64,000 nt of DNA from Balneolaceae bacterium. GTDB taxonomy: Bacteria > Bacteroidota > Rhodothermia > Balneolales > Balneolaceae. How positions within the stretch are numbered: position 1 is the stretch's first letter; the number at the start of each line of letters is the position of its first letter. A program made the position numbers and the translations under genes. The stretch spans positions 62,001 to 126,000 of the forward strand of contig REDA01000039.1 in NCBI GenBank assembly GCA_007693745.1. Direction: 5' to 3'. The notes below the pieces were generated by a model, which saw only the letters and a list, made by a program, of their open reading frames with translations, had not been told where the DNA came from and did no database searches. Of the stretch, positions 1 through 8,722 are shown one piece after another.

Positions 1-261
1 CTCGACGCCTGCCTTCCCCAGGCCATCCGTCTTGTGAACAGCGCACTTCACAAGGGGGTGAAAATACGCGGCATTGGCCTGCATACCATTGAAATGCAGC
101 AGACAGAACAGCTCGAAATTTTTTTCCGGGAAGATGAGAGAGTGCGCAGCCTCTACCGGGCAGCCGACTGCCTGAACAACTGCTACGGTCCCGATACGGT
201 TGCCAAAGCCGCCATCCACGAAAGTGTAAAAGGAAATACCCACTTTGTGAACCGGAGTTGA
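1..261 (+). CDS. C-terminal fragment of a Y-family DNA polymerase (DinB/Pol IV-like)
   Basis: The reading frame is open from the first base of the window to a TGA at 259-261, so this is the 3' end of a gene that starts upstream. The visible 86 residues contain KIRGIGLH, which resembles the (V/I)RLLGV block that opens the little-finger end of DinB proteins. It is followed by an acidic EIFFREDERV stretch and a basic/hydrophobic helix ending NNCYGPDTVAKAA, like the final D-x-I-x-x-(R/K)-(Y/F)-G-x-D-(T/A)-(I/V) helix of Pol IV. By family this would be an error-prone translesion polymerase acting on damaged templates. Catalytic palm residues lie outside the window, so the assignment rests on the C-terminal pattern only. 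Confidence 0.6.
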   Translation, partial: LDACLPQAIRLVNSALHKGVKIRGIGLHTIEMQQTEQLEIFFREDERVRSLYRAADCLNNCYGPDTVAKAAIHESVKGNTHFVNRS

Positions 262-274
262 GGGTCTTTTTCCG

Positions 275-1348
275 TCAAACAGAAAAGACCTGATCCGCTT
301 CCATAGCCAGCACCGTGCCGGTCATCAGTTCAATGAGTGCGTTAAGGTCTTTCAGGGATGCCACCTCTGCCGGCGAATGCATATAACGAAGCGGAAGTGA
401 AATCAGCGCACTGGCAATCCCGGTCCGCTGAAAGAAGATACTGTCCGTATCCGTACCAGTACGTATACTGGTTGCCTCATGCTGCAGGGTGATATTGTTC
501 TTTTCGGCAGCCGATTCGATCAATTCCACCAGCTTTGGATGATTGGCACCCCCATGCTGCACTGTGGGTCCGCCCCCAAGTTTCACAAATCCATGTTCTT
601 TTCGATTGATCCCGGGAGTGTCTGTAGCATGGGTCACATCCGTTACAATAGCTGCATCCGGCATGTGACGATAACTCATCATTCTGGCACCGAATCCACC
701 CACCTCCTCCTGAACTGCGTTCAGGGCAAGCACATTCACCTTCAGCTCCTTTCTCCGCTTGCGCAGATGACGGAATACTTCTGCAATGGCAAAGCTGCCG
801 ATCCGGTTATCCAGCGCCCGGCCGCAGATAATATCATCATTCAGGTATTCGATTTCATCCGCATAGGTAACCGGATCGCCAATCTGAACCAGCTCAAGAG
901 CCTCTTCTTTGGAAGTGACTCCGATATCTGCATAGATATCTTTCCAGGCAGGTTGTTTGCCACCCCCATTCTTTGTCTCCTGAAGATGAATTGCCGTATT
1001 GCCAACCACTCCGCTCACCCGTCCCCGTTTATTGTGAATCACCACATGTTTGCCACGGGCTATGGTGGAATCACTGCCTCCCAGCCTGTTCAGTGTTATA
1101 AAACCCTCATCCGAAATATATTGAACCACCATTCCGATCTCATCTGCATGAGCCTCAAGCATTACTGTTGGCAGGTCACCACCAACAGTGATTCGTGCCA
1201 GAGCCGAGCCGTAGGTATCCGACTCAACCTGATCAGCATACCGGCCGATATACTCTTTCCACACTTTCTGGCCTTCCAGTTCATATCCGGTAGGGCTGGG
1301 TGTGACAATTAACGTTTCCAGAAATAACTGCGATTCTTTGTTCAGCAT
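275..1348 (-). CDS. M42 family metallopeptidase (glutamyl/leucyl aminopeptidase type)
   Basis: A 357-residue cytosolic M42 aminopeptidase, normal length for the family. These are dinuclear zinc or cobalt enzymes that form tetrahedral shells and trim peptides from the N terminus. Metal and catalytic residues are readable: H67 and D69 in EAHADEIG, the bridging D180 in GRALDNRIG, the general-base pair E214/E215 in AVQEEVGG, D237 in VTDVTH and H324 in RYMHSP. There is no signal peptide. It is divergent from the thioesterase gene across a 319-bp gap and convergent with the polymerase fragment, 13 bp apart. It is probably monocistronic. Confidence 0.9.
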   Translation of the reverse strand: MLNKESQLFLETLIVTPSPTGYELEGQKVWKEYIGRYADQVESDTYGSALARITVGGDLPTVMLEAHADEIGMVVQYISDEGFITLNRLGGSDSTIARGKHVVIHNKRGRVSGVVGNTAIHLQETKNGGGKQPAWKDIYADIGVTSKEEALELVQIGDPVTYADEIEYLNDDIICGRALDNRIGSFAIAEVFRHLRKRRKELKVNVLALNAVQEEVGGFGARMMSYRHMPDAAIVTDVTHATDTPGINRKEHGFVKLGGGPTVQHGGANHPKLVELIESAAEKNNITLQHEATSIRTGTDTDSIFFQRTGIASALISLPLRYMHSPAEVASLKDLNALIELMTGTVLAMEADQVFSV

Positions 1349-1667
1349 AAAATGATGATTTAGTATGGGGCGGGCTGTGAAAAAGTGCCTTTATAACGGG
1401 ACAGATCGCCGAAGCAAACCAAAACCCGTGATTTCGTAAATCTGAATGAGGGTTTTTGGCAACGACAATGCCGTAATCAGAAAAAAAGGGATTTGACAAA
1501 GCCTCTGTTAAAATGTTAATGCACAATTCTGAAGTAACTCAGATCAGATAATATACAAAAGCATAAATTCTGCCGATGGAAGAATTTTTGCTTACTTTTC
1601 ATTTGCGCAGTCAGTTTATTGAAATAACCTGGCCTTTTTTAATAGTTTAGTACCCATATTTTCCTTC
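1349..1667. other. Divergent intergenic region (319 bp) between M42 peptidase and thioesterase genes
   Basis: Non-coding spacer between divergently transcribed genes that should hold both promoters. No element could be assigned with confidence. On the plus strand there is TTGAAA at 1619-1624 and AT-rich TAATAGTTTAG at 1640-1650, but the spacing fits neither a sigma70 nor a Bacteroidota-type promoter well. A perfect TTGACA at 1495-1500 has no good -10 partner. No RNA gene or repeat was seen. Confidence 0.5.
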
Positions 1668-2114
1668 ATGAAGCAACCTGAATATCACCCCGGTTTATTT
1701 CTGCATTGGTTTAAACTGAGTGTCCGGTTCAGAGATCTGGATCCTTTGAATCATGTTAACAACTCTGTTTACAATACGTACTACGAAGAAGCACGAATCG
1801 ATTTTGTGAAAAGTGTACCGGAATTCCGGGATTCGATGAATCTCGGACTCAGTTTCATACTCGTTCATCTTGAAATTGACTATCTGAAGCCGATATTGCT
1901 CAACAACTCTCTGATCATAGGAAGCGCAGTTGAAGAGTATGGAAACACCAGTATCAAAGGATTTCAGGCGATTTATGACAAACAGACCAAGGAACTCAAA
2001 TCGACAGCCCGCACTACCGGTGTCTGGTTCGATATTAAAAAGCAGCGACCGGTCCGCCTTCCTGAAATTGAGTTCCCGGAACGGTATCTTCTCAGAGGTT
2101 TGAAGAATGGATAA
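1668..2114 (+). CDS. Acyl-CoA thioesterase, hot-dog fold (YbgC/FadM-like)
   Basis: A 148-residue single hot-dog-domain protein. The N-terminal VRFRDLDPLNHVNNSVY block is the active-site signature of the 4-hydroxybenzoyl-CoA thioesterase/YbgC/FadM group, with the catalytic Asp in RDLDPLNHVNN. A later EEARIDFV helix is also typical. It should hydrolyse an acyl-CoA (chain length unknown) in the cytosol. Its TAA stop lies inside the start region of the HD-phosphohydrolase gene, with an 8-bp overlap, so the two are very likely co-transcribed and translationally coupled. The substrate cannot be predicted from sequence. Confidence 0.85.
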   Translation: MKQPEYHPGLFLHWFKLSVRFRDLDPLNHVNNSVYNTYYEEARIDFVKSVPEFRDSMNLGLSFILVHLEIDYLKPILLNNSLIIGSAVEEYGNTSIKGFQAIYDKQTKELKSTARTTGVWFDIKKQRPVRLPEIEFPERYLLRGLKNG

Positions 2115-3366
2115 GAGTACTCAGTACAAAATATTCAGCGACCCTGTTCATGGGTTCATCACCATTCCAAAAGGGATCATCCTCAGGCTCATAGATCACC
2201 CCTTCGTTCAAAGATTGCGCAGAATCCGCCAGCTGGGACTCGGTTATCTTGTGTTCCCGGCTGCTGAACATTCCCGTTTTTCTCACGCAATCGGAGCTAT
2301 GGAGCTTGGTCAGCGGGTTCTCAGAAACCTGCGCGAAAAGGATACAACGATTAGTGATGCAGAAAAAACCGGGACTTTAATCGCGATTTTGTTGCATGAT
2401 TCAGGCCACGGACCGCTCTCTCATACTCTGGAAAACACACTGATCCGTGATTTCAACCATGAGATGATGAGCCTAAAAATTATGCAGGAGCTCAACAAAG
2501 AGTTCGGAGGAGAACTTGAAACAGCTATTCAGATATTTACTGACCAGTATCCGAAAAAATTCCTCCATCAGCTGATCTCTTCGCAGCTCGACATGGACCG
2601 GCTCGATTATCTTAAACGCGACAGTTTTTTTACCGGAGTGTCGGAGGGATCGGTAGGGATTAACAGGATCTTAAAAACCATGAGGGTTTTTAAGGGGAAT
2701 GTAGTCATAGAAAGAAAAGGGATCTATGCCGTTGAAAACTATATTCTCTCAAGGCGCCTGATGTATATGCAGGTTTACCTTCATAAAACGGTTTTGAGTG
2801 CTGATGCCCTTCTTAAAAAGATATTTGATCGCGTTCGTTTTCTGATCGAATCGGGGGAAAAGATTGAATTACCCTCTGATCCGCTTGCCTTTTTCCTGCG
2901 GAAAAAACCCTCATCCCAAAAAAAAATCAGCCGGAATGTGATGACTCAGTATCTGGCCATGGACGATCATGACATTATCATAAGTATCAAGGCCTGGGCC
3001 GCAAGCCGTGACAAAATCCTGTCCGATCTCTCCGTACGGTTTCTGAACAGAAATCTGTTCCGCACGCGATTTGTAACCCGGGCTAACCGTCATCTTTTAC
3101 AGGAGTCTCTTCACAGGGAAACTCAGCTTTACCTGAAAATGAGGGGATTCCCGTGGGATGATTATTCTGTCTCTTTTTATTACGGAGCCGATGAGAGTTT
3201 CAGTGAAGCCTATAAGTATGAACATGAAAGCATCTGGATACTTGATGATGAAGGACGGGCTATTGAATTTTCAAAAGCGGCTGACACCAAACATATTATT
3301 GCACTCACCAAACCTGTTGTAAAGCCCTATCTGATTCATTTAAAAGAAATCTCTGATCGCCTTTGA
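2107..3366 (+). CDS. HD-domain phosphohydrolase (dGTPase/SAMHD1-like)
   Basis: 419 residues. The HD metal ligands are visible: H60 in HSRFSHAIGA, H97-D98 in LLHDSGHGPLSH, and D162 in SQLDMDRLDYL. The DPVHG and QRLRRIRQLG blocks at the N terminus define the SAMHD1/dNTPase-like HD family (COG1078), whose characterised members hydrolyse nucleotides, commonly dNTPs to nucleosides plus triphosphate. The C-terminal third is a helical region seen in COG1078 relatives. The ATG overlaps the thioesterase stop by 8 bp. A nucleotide substrate is inferred from the family and none is demonstrated. It is convergent with folA. Confidence 0.85.
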   Translation: MDKSTQYKIFSDPVHGFITIPKGIILRLIDHPFVQRLRRIRQLGLGYLVFPAAEHSRFSHAIGAMELGQRVLRNLREKDTTISDAEKTGTLIAILLHDSGHGPLSHTLENTLIRDFNHEMMSLKIMQELNKEFGGELETAIQIFTDQYPKKFLHQLISSQLDMDRLDYLKRDSFFTGVSEGSVGINRILKTMRVFKGNVVIERKGIYAVENYILSRRLMYMQVYLHKTVLSADALLKKIFDRVRFLIESGEKIELPSDPLAFFLRKKPSSQKKISRNVMTQYLAMDDHDIIISIKAWAASRDKILSDLSVRFLNRNLFRTRFVTRANRHLLQESLHRETQLYLKMRGFPWDDYSVSFYYGADESFSEAYKYEHESIWILDDEGRAIEFSKAADTKHIIALTKPVVKPYLIHLKEISDRL

Positions 3367-3420
3367 TGAACTCCCGGAATGTGCAGAAGCATGCCGATGG
3401 GCTTCAGAGTTCATGTTTTA
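3366..3420 (+). terminator. Candidate terminator hairpin after the HD-phosphohydrolase gene
   Basis: An 8-bp inverted repeat, ATGAACTC at 3366-3373 and GAGTTCAT at 3407-3414, encloses an inner stem GAAGC (3386-3390)/GCTTC (3401-3405) and is followed by GTTTTA. It begins at the stop codon of the HD gene, in the convergent gap with folA. The T tract is short, so intrinsic termination is plausible but not certain; it may serve mRNA 3'-end stability instead. Confidence 0.4.
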
Positions 3421-3539
3421 TGCTGCTGAAGTGAATGAATACCATGCAAATCAACAGTTTTACACGGGTCAGAGATCACCAGGTCTGTAAAAAAATGGCC
3501 TCAGCACTTCTTTTTGAGCAGTTGAAAAGCGTTCAATTC

Positions 3540-4016
3540 CTATTCAGGATTTCTTGAATAGCGAATAAAGGTAAAATCATCATGCTCTTCTCTCCAGATC
3601 TCCTTCCAGATGCTCCCGATATTCTGCCGGTAATCGATCAGAAATGTATCTCCCTCATACTCTCTATTTATTCTTGTGATGATCAGCTCATCTGCCTTGT
3701 CAATCGTCTGCCTGTATATATTTCCACCTCCTATCACAAACACCTTCTCATAATCTTTGAGGTACTCCAGAGCTTCTTCTATGGATGAGAATGTTTTAAC
3801 GTGATGATAGCTTTTGCTTCTGCTTAATACGATGTTCTCTCTTCCCGGAAGAGGTTTTTCATTCAATTCCTCAAAGACCACCCGTCCCATCAGTATAGGG
3901 TGACCCATTGTGGTTCTTTTAAAGAACTTAAGGTCCTCACTGTAGTGCCAGGGCAGTTTACCGTCCATGCCAATCACAAGGTTCGGATCATGGGCTGCAA
4001 TCAGAGACAGAATCAT
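3540..4016 (-). CDS. folA: Dihydrofolate reductase
   Basis: 158 residues, standard length for bacterial DHFR. It reduces dihydrofolate to tetrahydrofolate with NADPH, regenerating the cofactor oxidised by thymidylate synthase. Visible motifs are IAAHDPNLVIGMDGKLPWH at the N terminus (Met20-loop region and LPW), the acidic substrate-binding D28 in SEDLKFFK, MGRVVFEEL, and the NADPH-binding VFVIGGGNIYRQT segment. Its ATG overlaps the thyA stop codon by 4 bp (ATGA), a classic thyA-folA coupling that places both halves of the thymidylate cycle on one transcript. Confidence 0.96.
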   Translation of the reverse strand: MILSLIAAHDPNLVIGMDGKLPWHYSEDLKFFKRTTMGHPILMGRVVFEELNEKPLPGRENIVLSRSKSYHHVKTFSSIEEALEYLKDYEKVFVIGGGNIYRQTIDKADELIITRINREYEGDTFLIDYRQNIGSIWKEIWREEHDDFTFIRYSRNPE

Positions 4017-4861
4017 ACAGCCACCGGGAAACGGATTACTGGATGAGGATCGTAACCGGAAAGCTGAAAATCATCGAAAGTGAGCTGATCTACAGGTTTA
4101 TCTGCAATAGTAAGTGCAGGCAAAGGCTTGGGGTCGCGTTCGAGTTGCTCTTTTAATCCTTCAAGATGATTCTCATAGATATGTGCATCTACAATGGTAT
4201 GGGCAAATATACCCGGTTTCAGCTCTACCTCCTGAGCTACTGCCAGTGTTAGTGCCGAATAGCAAGCCAGATTGAACGGAATTCCAAGTGCAATATCACC
4301 GGAGCGCTGAGTAAGGTGACAATTCAGCTTTCCGTCAGCCACATTAAAGATATACATCAGGTGACAGGGAGGCAGCCCCATCTCACCCAGCAATCCTGGA
4401 TGCCATGCCGACACCACAATTCTGCGGCTTTCAGGGTTGGTTTTCAGCAGGTGAATCGCATTTTGAATCTGATCAAACTCTTCATATTCCCACTGTTTTT
4501 TTTCACTCTCACCCTGCGGCCGATAAAATGACCCGTCACTGGCTTTGACCATTGGAAAACGACGCCATAAAACGGGATAAATGGGTCCTACGTAGCCCTT
4601 CTCATCGGCCCATGCATCCCAGATGTGTACATTATTTTCATCACGGAGCCATCGGATATGATCTTCACCACGGAGGTACCAGAGGAGCTCCAGAATCACT
4701 GACTTAAAAAAAACTTTTTTGGTGGTGAGCAGAGGGAAACCCTCTGACAGATCCACTCTGTAATATTCAGCAAAACTGGAAAGGGTTCTTACTCCGGTCC
4801 TGTTCTCTTTCCATACACCTTTTTCAATTACATTTCTTACCAGATCGAGATATACTTTCAT
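4013..4861 (-). CDS. thyA: Thymidylate synthase
   Basis: 282 residues. It converts dUMP to dTMP using methylene-tetrahydrofolate. Phosphate-binding R21 lies in ENRTGVRT, the catalytic nucleophile C166 in GLPPCHLMYIF, and the QRSGDIALGIPFNLACY block binds dUMP. The AHIYENHLE segment near the C terminus is also canonical. A modest insertion around residues 112-128 (YRPQGESEKKQWEYEEF) makes it longer than the 264-residue E. coli enzyme. It sits 16 bp downstream of mgtE and overlaps folA by 4 bp. Confidence 0.97.
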   Translation of the reverse strand: MKVYLDLVRNVIEKGVWKENRTGVRTLSSFAEYYRVDLSEGFPLLTTKKVFFKSVILELLWYLRGEDHIRWLRDENNVHIWDAWADEKGYVGPIYPVLWRRFPMVKASDGSFYRPQGESEKKQWEYEEFDQIQNAIHLLKTNPESRRIVVSAWHPGLLGEMGLPPCHLMYIFNVADGKLNCHLTQRSGDIALGIPFNLACYSALTLAVAQEVELKPGIFAHTIVDAHIYENHLEGLKEQLERDPKPLPALTIADKPVDQLTFDDFQLSGYDPHPVIRFPVAV

Positions 4862-4877
4862 AGAATGATTTTCTGAT

Positions 4878-6260
4878 TTAAAGCACCACGCCAGTTAACA
4901 GTGCAACTGCAATAGTGAAATAGATGATAATTCCGGTAACGTCAACGAGTGTTGCAACAAACGGAGCTGACGTAACCGCAGGATCAAAACCCAGCCTGGA
5001 CATGATAAATGGCAGCATTGACCCGCTCATATTACCAAATAAAACCACTCCAACCAGACTGGATCCAACTGTAATTGCCTGAAGGGCAGTAGCAGCCGAA
5101 AGAGGTTCTCCTCTCAGAAACATCCAGAGTCCAATGATGAATGTACCCATAATTCCAAGTATCGAACCGAGCAGTAAACCGGACATAAATTCTTTTTTAA
5201 AAACTTTGAGCCAGTCAGAAAGCCTGATGTCATCCGTTGAGATTGAACGGATAATCAGGGTGGCAGCCTGAGCACCTGAATTTCCCCCGCTTGATATAAT
5301 CATGGGAATAAACAGAGCCAGCATGGCAGCGGCGGCCAGCGTATCCTCAAAACCTGCCATGGCCGTTACCGTAAACATCTGCCCGAGAAACAGGATAACC
5401 AGCCAGCCAACACGCTTCTGAACCATCTCAGTCATGCTGGTTTCGGAATAGTTTTTGTTGAGAGCACTCATACCTGCCATCAGCTGCATATCCTCCGTGG
5501 TTTCCTCCTCTGCAACGTCGATCACATCATCCACAGTTACAATACCAACCAGAATACCATCGGAATCGACTACAGGCAGGGCTACACGATCATATTTACT
5601 GAGCATTTTAACAGCGGCTTCCTGATCGTCAAAAGCACTTAACACCTCAAAACTGTTATCCATGATGTCAGAAATAATTGCATCTCCTTCTGCAAGAATA
5701 AGCTGATTTAAGCGCAGATCATCGATCAGTTTTTCTGTCTCATCTACAACGTAAATCACATTCACCGTTTCAGCTGTACGACCAAACTTGCGGATGTGCT
5801 GCAAACTTTTCTCAACACTCCACTCTTTTTTTACCCTGACATAGTTAGTTGTCATCAGACGGCCGATACTCTCTTCAGGATATCCGAGCAGTTTCCGGAC
5901 CTGGGCAATATTTTCCTTGTCCATCGAATTCAGCACCCTCTGTGTGAGATCCCCCGGTAACTCTTCCAGAAGGGCAACCCTCTCATCCGGTTCAAGGTTG
6001 TTCATAACATCGCTGAGCTGCTGCTTACTGAAGATTTCGAGCAGTTCAAGACCCTTGGCTGTCTTCAGATGTGAAAAAACATCTGCTGCCTTGGCTTTTT
6101 TCAACAATCGGAAAATTACAACAGCAATTTCAGGATCCAGATCATCCAGCAATTCTGATATATCAACTGCAGGGATCTCTTCCAGGGCTTCCTTTATAGC
6201 GATCCATGCTTTTTTATCGATAAGTTCATCCAGTTCCGGTTTCAGCAAGTGAGAAATCAT
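4878..6260 (-). CDS. mgtE: Magnesium transporter MgtE
   Basis: 460 residues with the full MgtE layout: an N-terminal superhelical domain (about 20-130) with repeated LLEELPGDLTQ-type segments, a CBS-domain pair (about 135-260), and a membrane domain from about 285 with five predicted helices. The pore segment IPMIISSGGNSGAQAATLIIRS contains the conserved GNSG-Q. Family members are Mg2+-gated Mg2+ channels of the inner membrane, closed when cytosolic Mg2+ fills sites between the N and CBS domains. It is followed 16 bp later by thyA. No M-box-like leader is recognisable in the 103 bp upstream. Confidence 0.95.
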   Translation of the reverse strand: MISHLLKPELDELIDKKAWIAIKEALEEIPAVDISELLDDLDPEIAVVIFRLLKKAKAADVFSHLKTAKGLELLEIFSKQQLSDVMNNLEPDERVALLEELPGDLTQRVLNSMDKENIAQVRKLLGYPEESIGRLMTTNYVRVKKEWSVEKSLQHIRKFGRTAETVNVIYVVDETEKLIDDLRLNQLILAEGDAIISDIMDNSFEVLSAFDDQEAAVKMLSKYDRVALPVVDSDGILVGIVTVDDVIDVAEEETTEDMQLMAGMSALNKNYSETSMTEMVQKRVGWLVILFLGQMFTVTAMAGFEDTLAAAAMLALFIPMIISSGGNSGAQAATLIIRSISTDDIRLSDWLKVFKKEFMSGLLLGSILGIMGTFIIGLWMFLRGEPLSAATALQAITVGSSLVGVVLFGNMSGSMLPFIMSRLGFDPAVTSAPFVATLVDVTGIIIYFTIAVALLTGVVL

Positions 6261-6363
6261 TTTATCCAGGAAATGGGATTTAAGAGAAAAAGATCTGCCA
6301 GCAAAAAACTACAATCCGCAGGGCGATATAAGATATAAAATCCTGTCTTTTGGAAGTAATCTC

Positions 6364-7113
6364 TCAGGAAATATTTCTGAGTGCTATCCGTGCCGCCTGT
6401 TGCTCGGCAGTTTTTTTACTTTTGCCCGTCCCTGCACCAAGTTTATTATCACCTATATAAACAGCTACATGAAAGGTTTTATTATGACCCGGACCTTCCT
6501 CCGATACGACTGAATATCTTGGCAGGTCGAGACGTTCTGACTGAGAATACTCCATCAGTAAACTCTTGTAATTATCGATTTTGGTGATAACATCATCAAA
6601 ATCTACATAGTTGTCGATGCATTTTTCGATAAAACCGTATGCAGTCTCATACCCTTTTGACACATAGATTGCAGCGGTAACAGCTTCAAAAACATCAGAG
6701 AGAACACTTTTGGACAGCTCAATCCCCTGACCTGCCGCTCTTTCGCCAATTTCGAGATGTGTGTTCAGATTAAGGTTCAGTGCAAACTCATAGAGAGTAT
6801 CTGCCCGTACGATTTTCGCTCTTAACTTTGTCAGAAATCCTTCATTTTCATGCTCAAATTTCTCAAACAAAATCTCAGTCACAATCAGGTCCAAAACTGC
6901 ATCACCCAAAAATTCCAGCCTTTCATAGGTCTCGTATGAGCTGAACTTCTCATGATCTACGATGGATCTGTGCCTTAGAGCTCTCCGGAAGAGATTGGCA
7001 TCAGCGGAATCTATTCTGATCCCTAAAATTTTTTCAAGATTTGATAAACGGCTTTCCGGATATACTTCCGGTATTGGCTCGCTGATAAACCATCTTTTGA
7101 GCCATTTTATCAT
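6364..7113 (-). CDS. rnc: Ribonuclease III
   Basis: 249 residues. The RNase III signature ERLEFLGDAVLD is at about 64-75 with catalytic acidic residues E67 and D71, and a second acidic pair lies in SVLSDVFEAV. A C-terminal double-stranded RNA-binding domain (about 175-249) contains GTGKSKKTAEQQAARIAL. It cleaves dsRNA in rRNA precursors and some mRNAs. An N-terminal extension of about 20 residues (WLKRWFI...) precedes the nuclease domain. It lies 3 bp downstream of fabF, the usual acpP-fabF-rnc order, and is the last gene of the fatty-acid run. Confidence 0.95.
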   Translation of the reverse strand: MIKWLKRWFISEPIPEVYPESRLSNLEKILGIRIDSADANLFRRALRHRSIVDHEKFSSYETYERLEFLGDAVLDLIVTEILFEKFEHENEGFLTKLRAKIVRADTLYEFALNLNLNTHLEIGERAAGQGIELSKSVLSDVFEAVTAAIYVSKGYETAYGFIEKCIDNYVDFDDVITKIDNYKSLLMEYSQSERLDLPRYSVVSEEGPGHNKTFHVAVYIGDNKLGAGTGKSKKTAEQQAARIALRNIS

Positions 7114-7116
7114 AAT

Positions 7117-8361
7117 TTATTCGGAAAATCTCTTGAACACCAAGGTTGTATTGTGACCACCAAATCCAAACGCATTATTCATTGCATAGGTCATGCTTCT
7201 CTCCACCGGTTTGTTGGGTGTATAATTGAGATCGCATTCAGGATCTGGTGTCTCCTGATTGATTGTAGGAGGGATGATTCCGTGGTACAGTGCAAAAACT
7301 GTTGCGAGCGACTCGGCAGCCCCCGCCGCACCCAGCATGTGCCCTGTCATGGATTTCGTTGAATTGAGGTTTATCGAATAAGCATGATCTCCGAAAACCT
7401 TCTTGATTGAGTTGGTCTCTGCAATGTCACCAAGCGGAGTGGACGTTCCATGCATATTGATGTGCTCGATCTGGTCCGGCCTAATTTCAGCCATTTTCAT
7501 TGCATTCCTAAGCGCCAGCTTCACTCCGTTTCCATCCGGATCCGGAGCAGTTATGTGATGAGCATCAGCAGAAAAACCGTAGCCGACGATTTCACCATAT
7601 ATTTTTGCGCCTCTCTGTTTTGCCGAATCGAGTGATTCGAGTACAAACATCGCTGCACCCTCACCAAGAACAAAACCATCTCTGTCTTTATCAAAGGGCC
7701 TTGATGCCTTTTCAGGCTCATCATTTCTTCTGGAAAGAGCTTTCATCGATGAGAAACCTGCAACCCCTATCTTCCAAACAGGAGATTCTGTACCCCCGCA
7801 AAGAGCATAGTCGGTCTGGCCCATACGGATTGAATCATATGCAAGACCAATATTGTGCGATCCGGTGGCACATGCTGAAACGGCACAGTAGTTTGGTCCC
7901 CGGAAACCGTATTTAATGGAGATCTGACCTGCCGGCATATCCGGTATGAGCATTGGAATAAAGAAGGGATTGACACCTCTGGCTCCATGCTCATGAAGGG
8001 AGACAGATTGCTCATAAAACGTAATCATCCCCCCAATACCGGTACCAACAATCACCGCAACACGGTCTTTGTCGATAGTTTCCAGATCAAGTCCGCTGTC
8101 ATTTAATGCTTCTTCTGCAGTAATCAAACCATACTGGGTGACCGGATCCATCCGCCTGGCTTCTTTTCGATCGAAGTAGTCAGTGGGTTCGTAGTTCTCA
8201 ATCTGTCCGGCAAACTTGGTCGGCAGATCGTCTGTATCAAAATGGGTGATCGGCCTCACACCACTTCTGCCGGCAAGCAAACCCTCCCAAAACTCAGGAG
8301 CATTTTTCCCTACAGGAGTTAATGCACCTACACCCGTGATAACGACTCTTCTTCCGGTCAT
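7117..8361 (-). CDS. fabF: 3-oxoacyl-ACP synthase II (KASII)
   Basis: 414 residues. A thiolase-fold condensing enzyme that elongates acyl-ACP with malonyl-ACP. The Cys-His-His triad is readable as C164 in VSACATGSHN, H304 in MHGTSTPLGD and H341 in KSMTGHMLGAAG. The C-terminal MNNAFGFGGHN is the conserved glycine-rich end. It lies 24 bp downstream of acpP and 3 bp upstream of rnc in a conserved fatty-acid operon. Confidence 0.97.
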   Translation of the reverse strand: MTGRRVVITGVGALTPVGKNAPEFWEGLLAGRSGVRPITHFDTDDLPTKFAGQIENYEPTDYFDRKEARRMDPVTQYGLITAEEALNDSGLDLETIDKDRVAVIVGTGIGGMITFYEQSVSLHEHGARGVNPFFIPMLIPDMPAGQISIKYGFRGPNYCAVSACATGSHNIGLAYDSIRMGQTDYALCGGTESPVWKIGVAGFSSMKALSRRNDEPEKASRPFDKDRDGFVLGEGAAMFVLESLDSAKQRGAKIYGEIVGYGFSADAHHITAPDPDGNGVKLALRNAMKMAEIRPDQIEHINMHGTSTPLGDIAETNSIKKVFGDHAYSINLNSTKSMTGHMLGAAGAAESLATVFALYHGIIPPTINQETPDPECDLNYTPNKPVERSMTYAMNNAFGFGGHNTTLVFKRFSE

Positions 8362-8385
8362 GAATTTATAGCTGTTCGGCTTTGA

Positions 8386-8619
8386 TTATTTTCCCTGTAT
8401 GTACTTGATTGCGTCACCAACTGTGGCAATATTCTCTGCATCTTCATCAGGAATACTCATATCAAATTCTTTTTCGAATTCCATGATGAGCTCAACTGTA
8501 TCCAGTGAGTCTGCTCCCAGATCGTTGGTGAAATTTGCTTCAGAAACGACTTCTGATTCATCAACACCGAGTTTATCTACAATAATTGCCTTGATTTTTG
8601 CTTCAACGTCTTGTGACAT
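8386..8619 (-). CDS. acpP: Acyl carrier protein
   Basis: 77 residues, very acidic. The phosphopantetheine attachment serine is S38 in [13 protein letters not shown]. It carries growing acyl chains between the Fab enzymes. A 103-bp gap separates it from upstream fabG and contains a strong Bacteroidota-type promoter candidate, consistent with acpP needing expression above the rest of the operon. The start ATG gives the canonical [11 protein letters not shown] terminus. Confidence 0.98.
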   Translation of the reverse strand: MSQDVEAKIKAIIVDKLGVDESEVVSEANFTNDLGADSLDTVELIMEFEKEFDMSIPDEDAENIATVGDAIKYIQGK

Positions 8620-8680
8620 AGTGAACCTGTATTAGTTATAAGTTTAGATAAAATGTAATTAGTAAGAATTTTGTATCCCC

Positions 8681-8713
8681 CAAATATAAGATACCTGAGG
8701 ATATGTTTTCAAA
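8681..8713 (-). promoter_or_regulatory. Candidate acpP promoter (Bacteroidota type)
   Basis: Read on the minus strand: TTTG (complement of 8710-8713), a 21-bp spacer, then TATATTTG (complement of 8681-8688), a perfect TAnnTTTG -7 element. It lies about 60 bp upstream of the acpP ATG at 8619. The spacing is at the long end for this promoter class. It would allow acpP-fabF-rnc to be transcribed independently of the upstream plsX-fabHDG genes. Confidence 0.5.
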
Positions 8714-8722
8714 GTTTTTGTG

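Noticed and set aside
479-1312. A long open frame on the plus strand, antisense to the M42 peptidase gene
   Set aside because: It lies fully inside a well-supported gene on the other strand and has no domain-like composition; it is a mirror of the coding bias.
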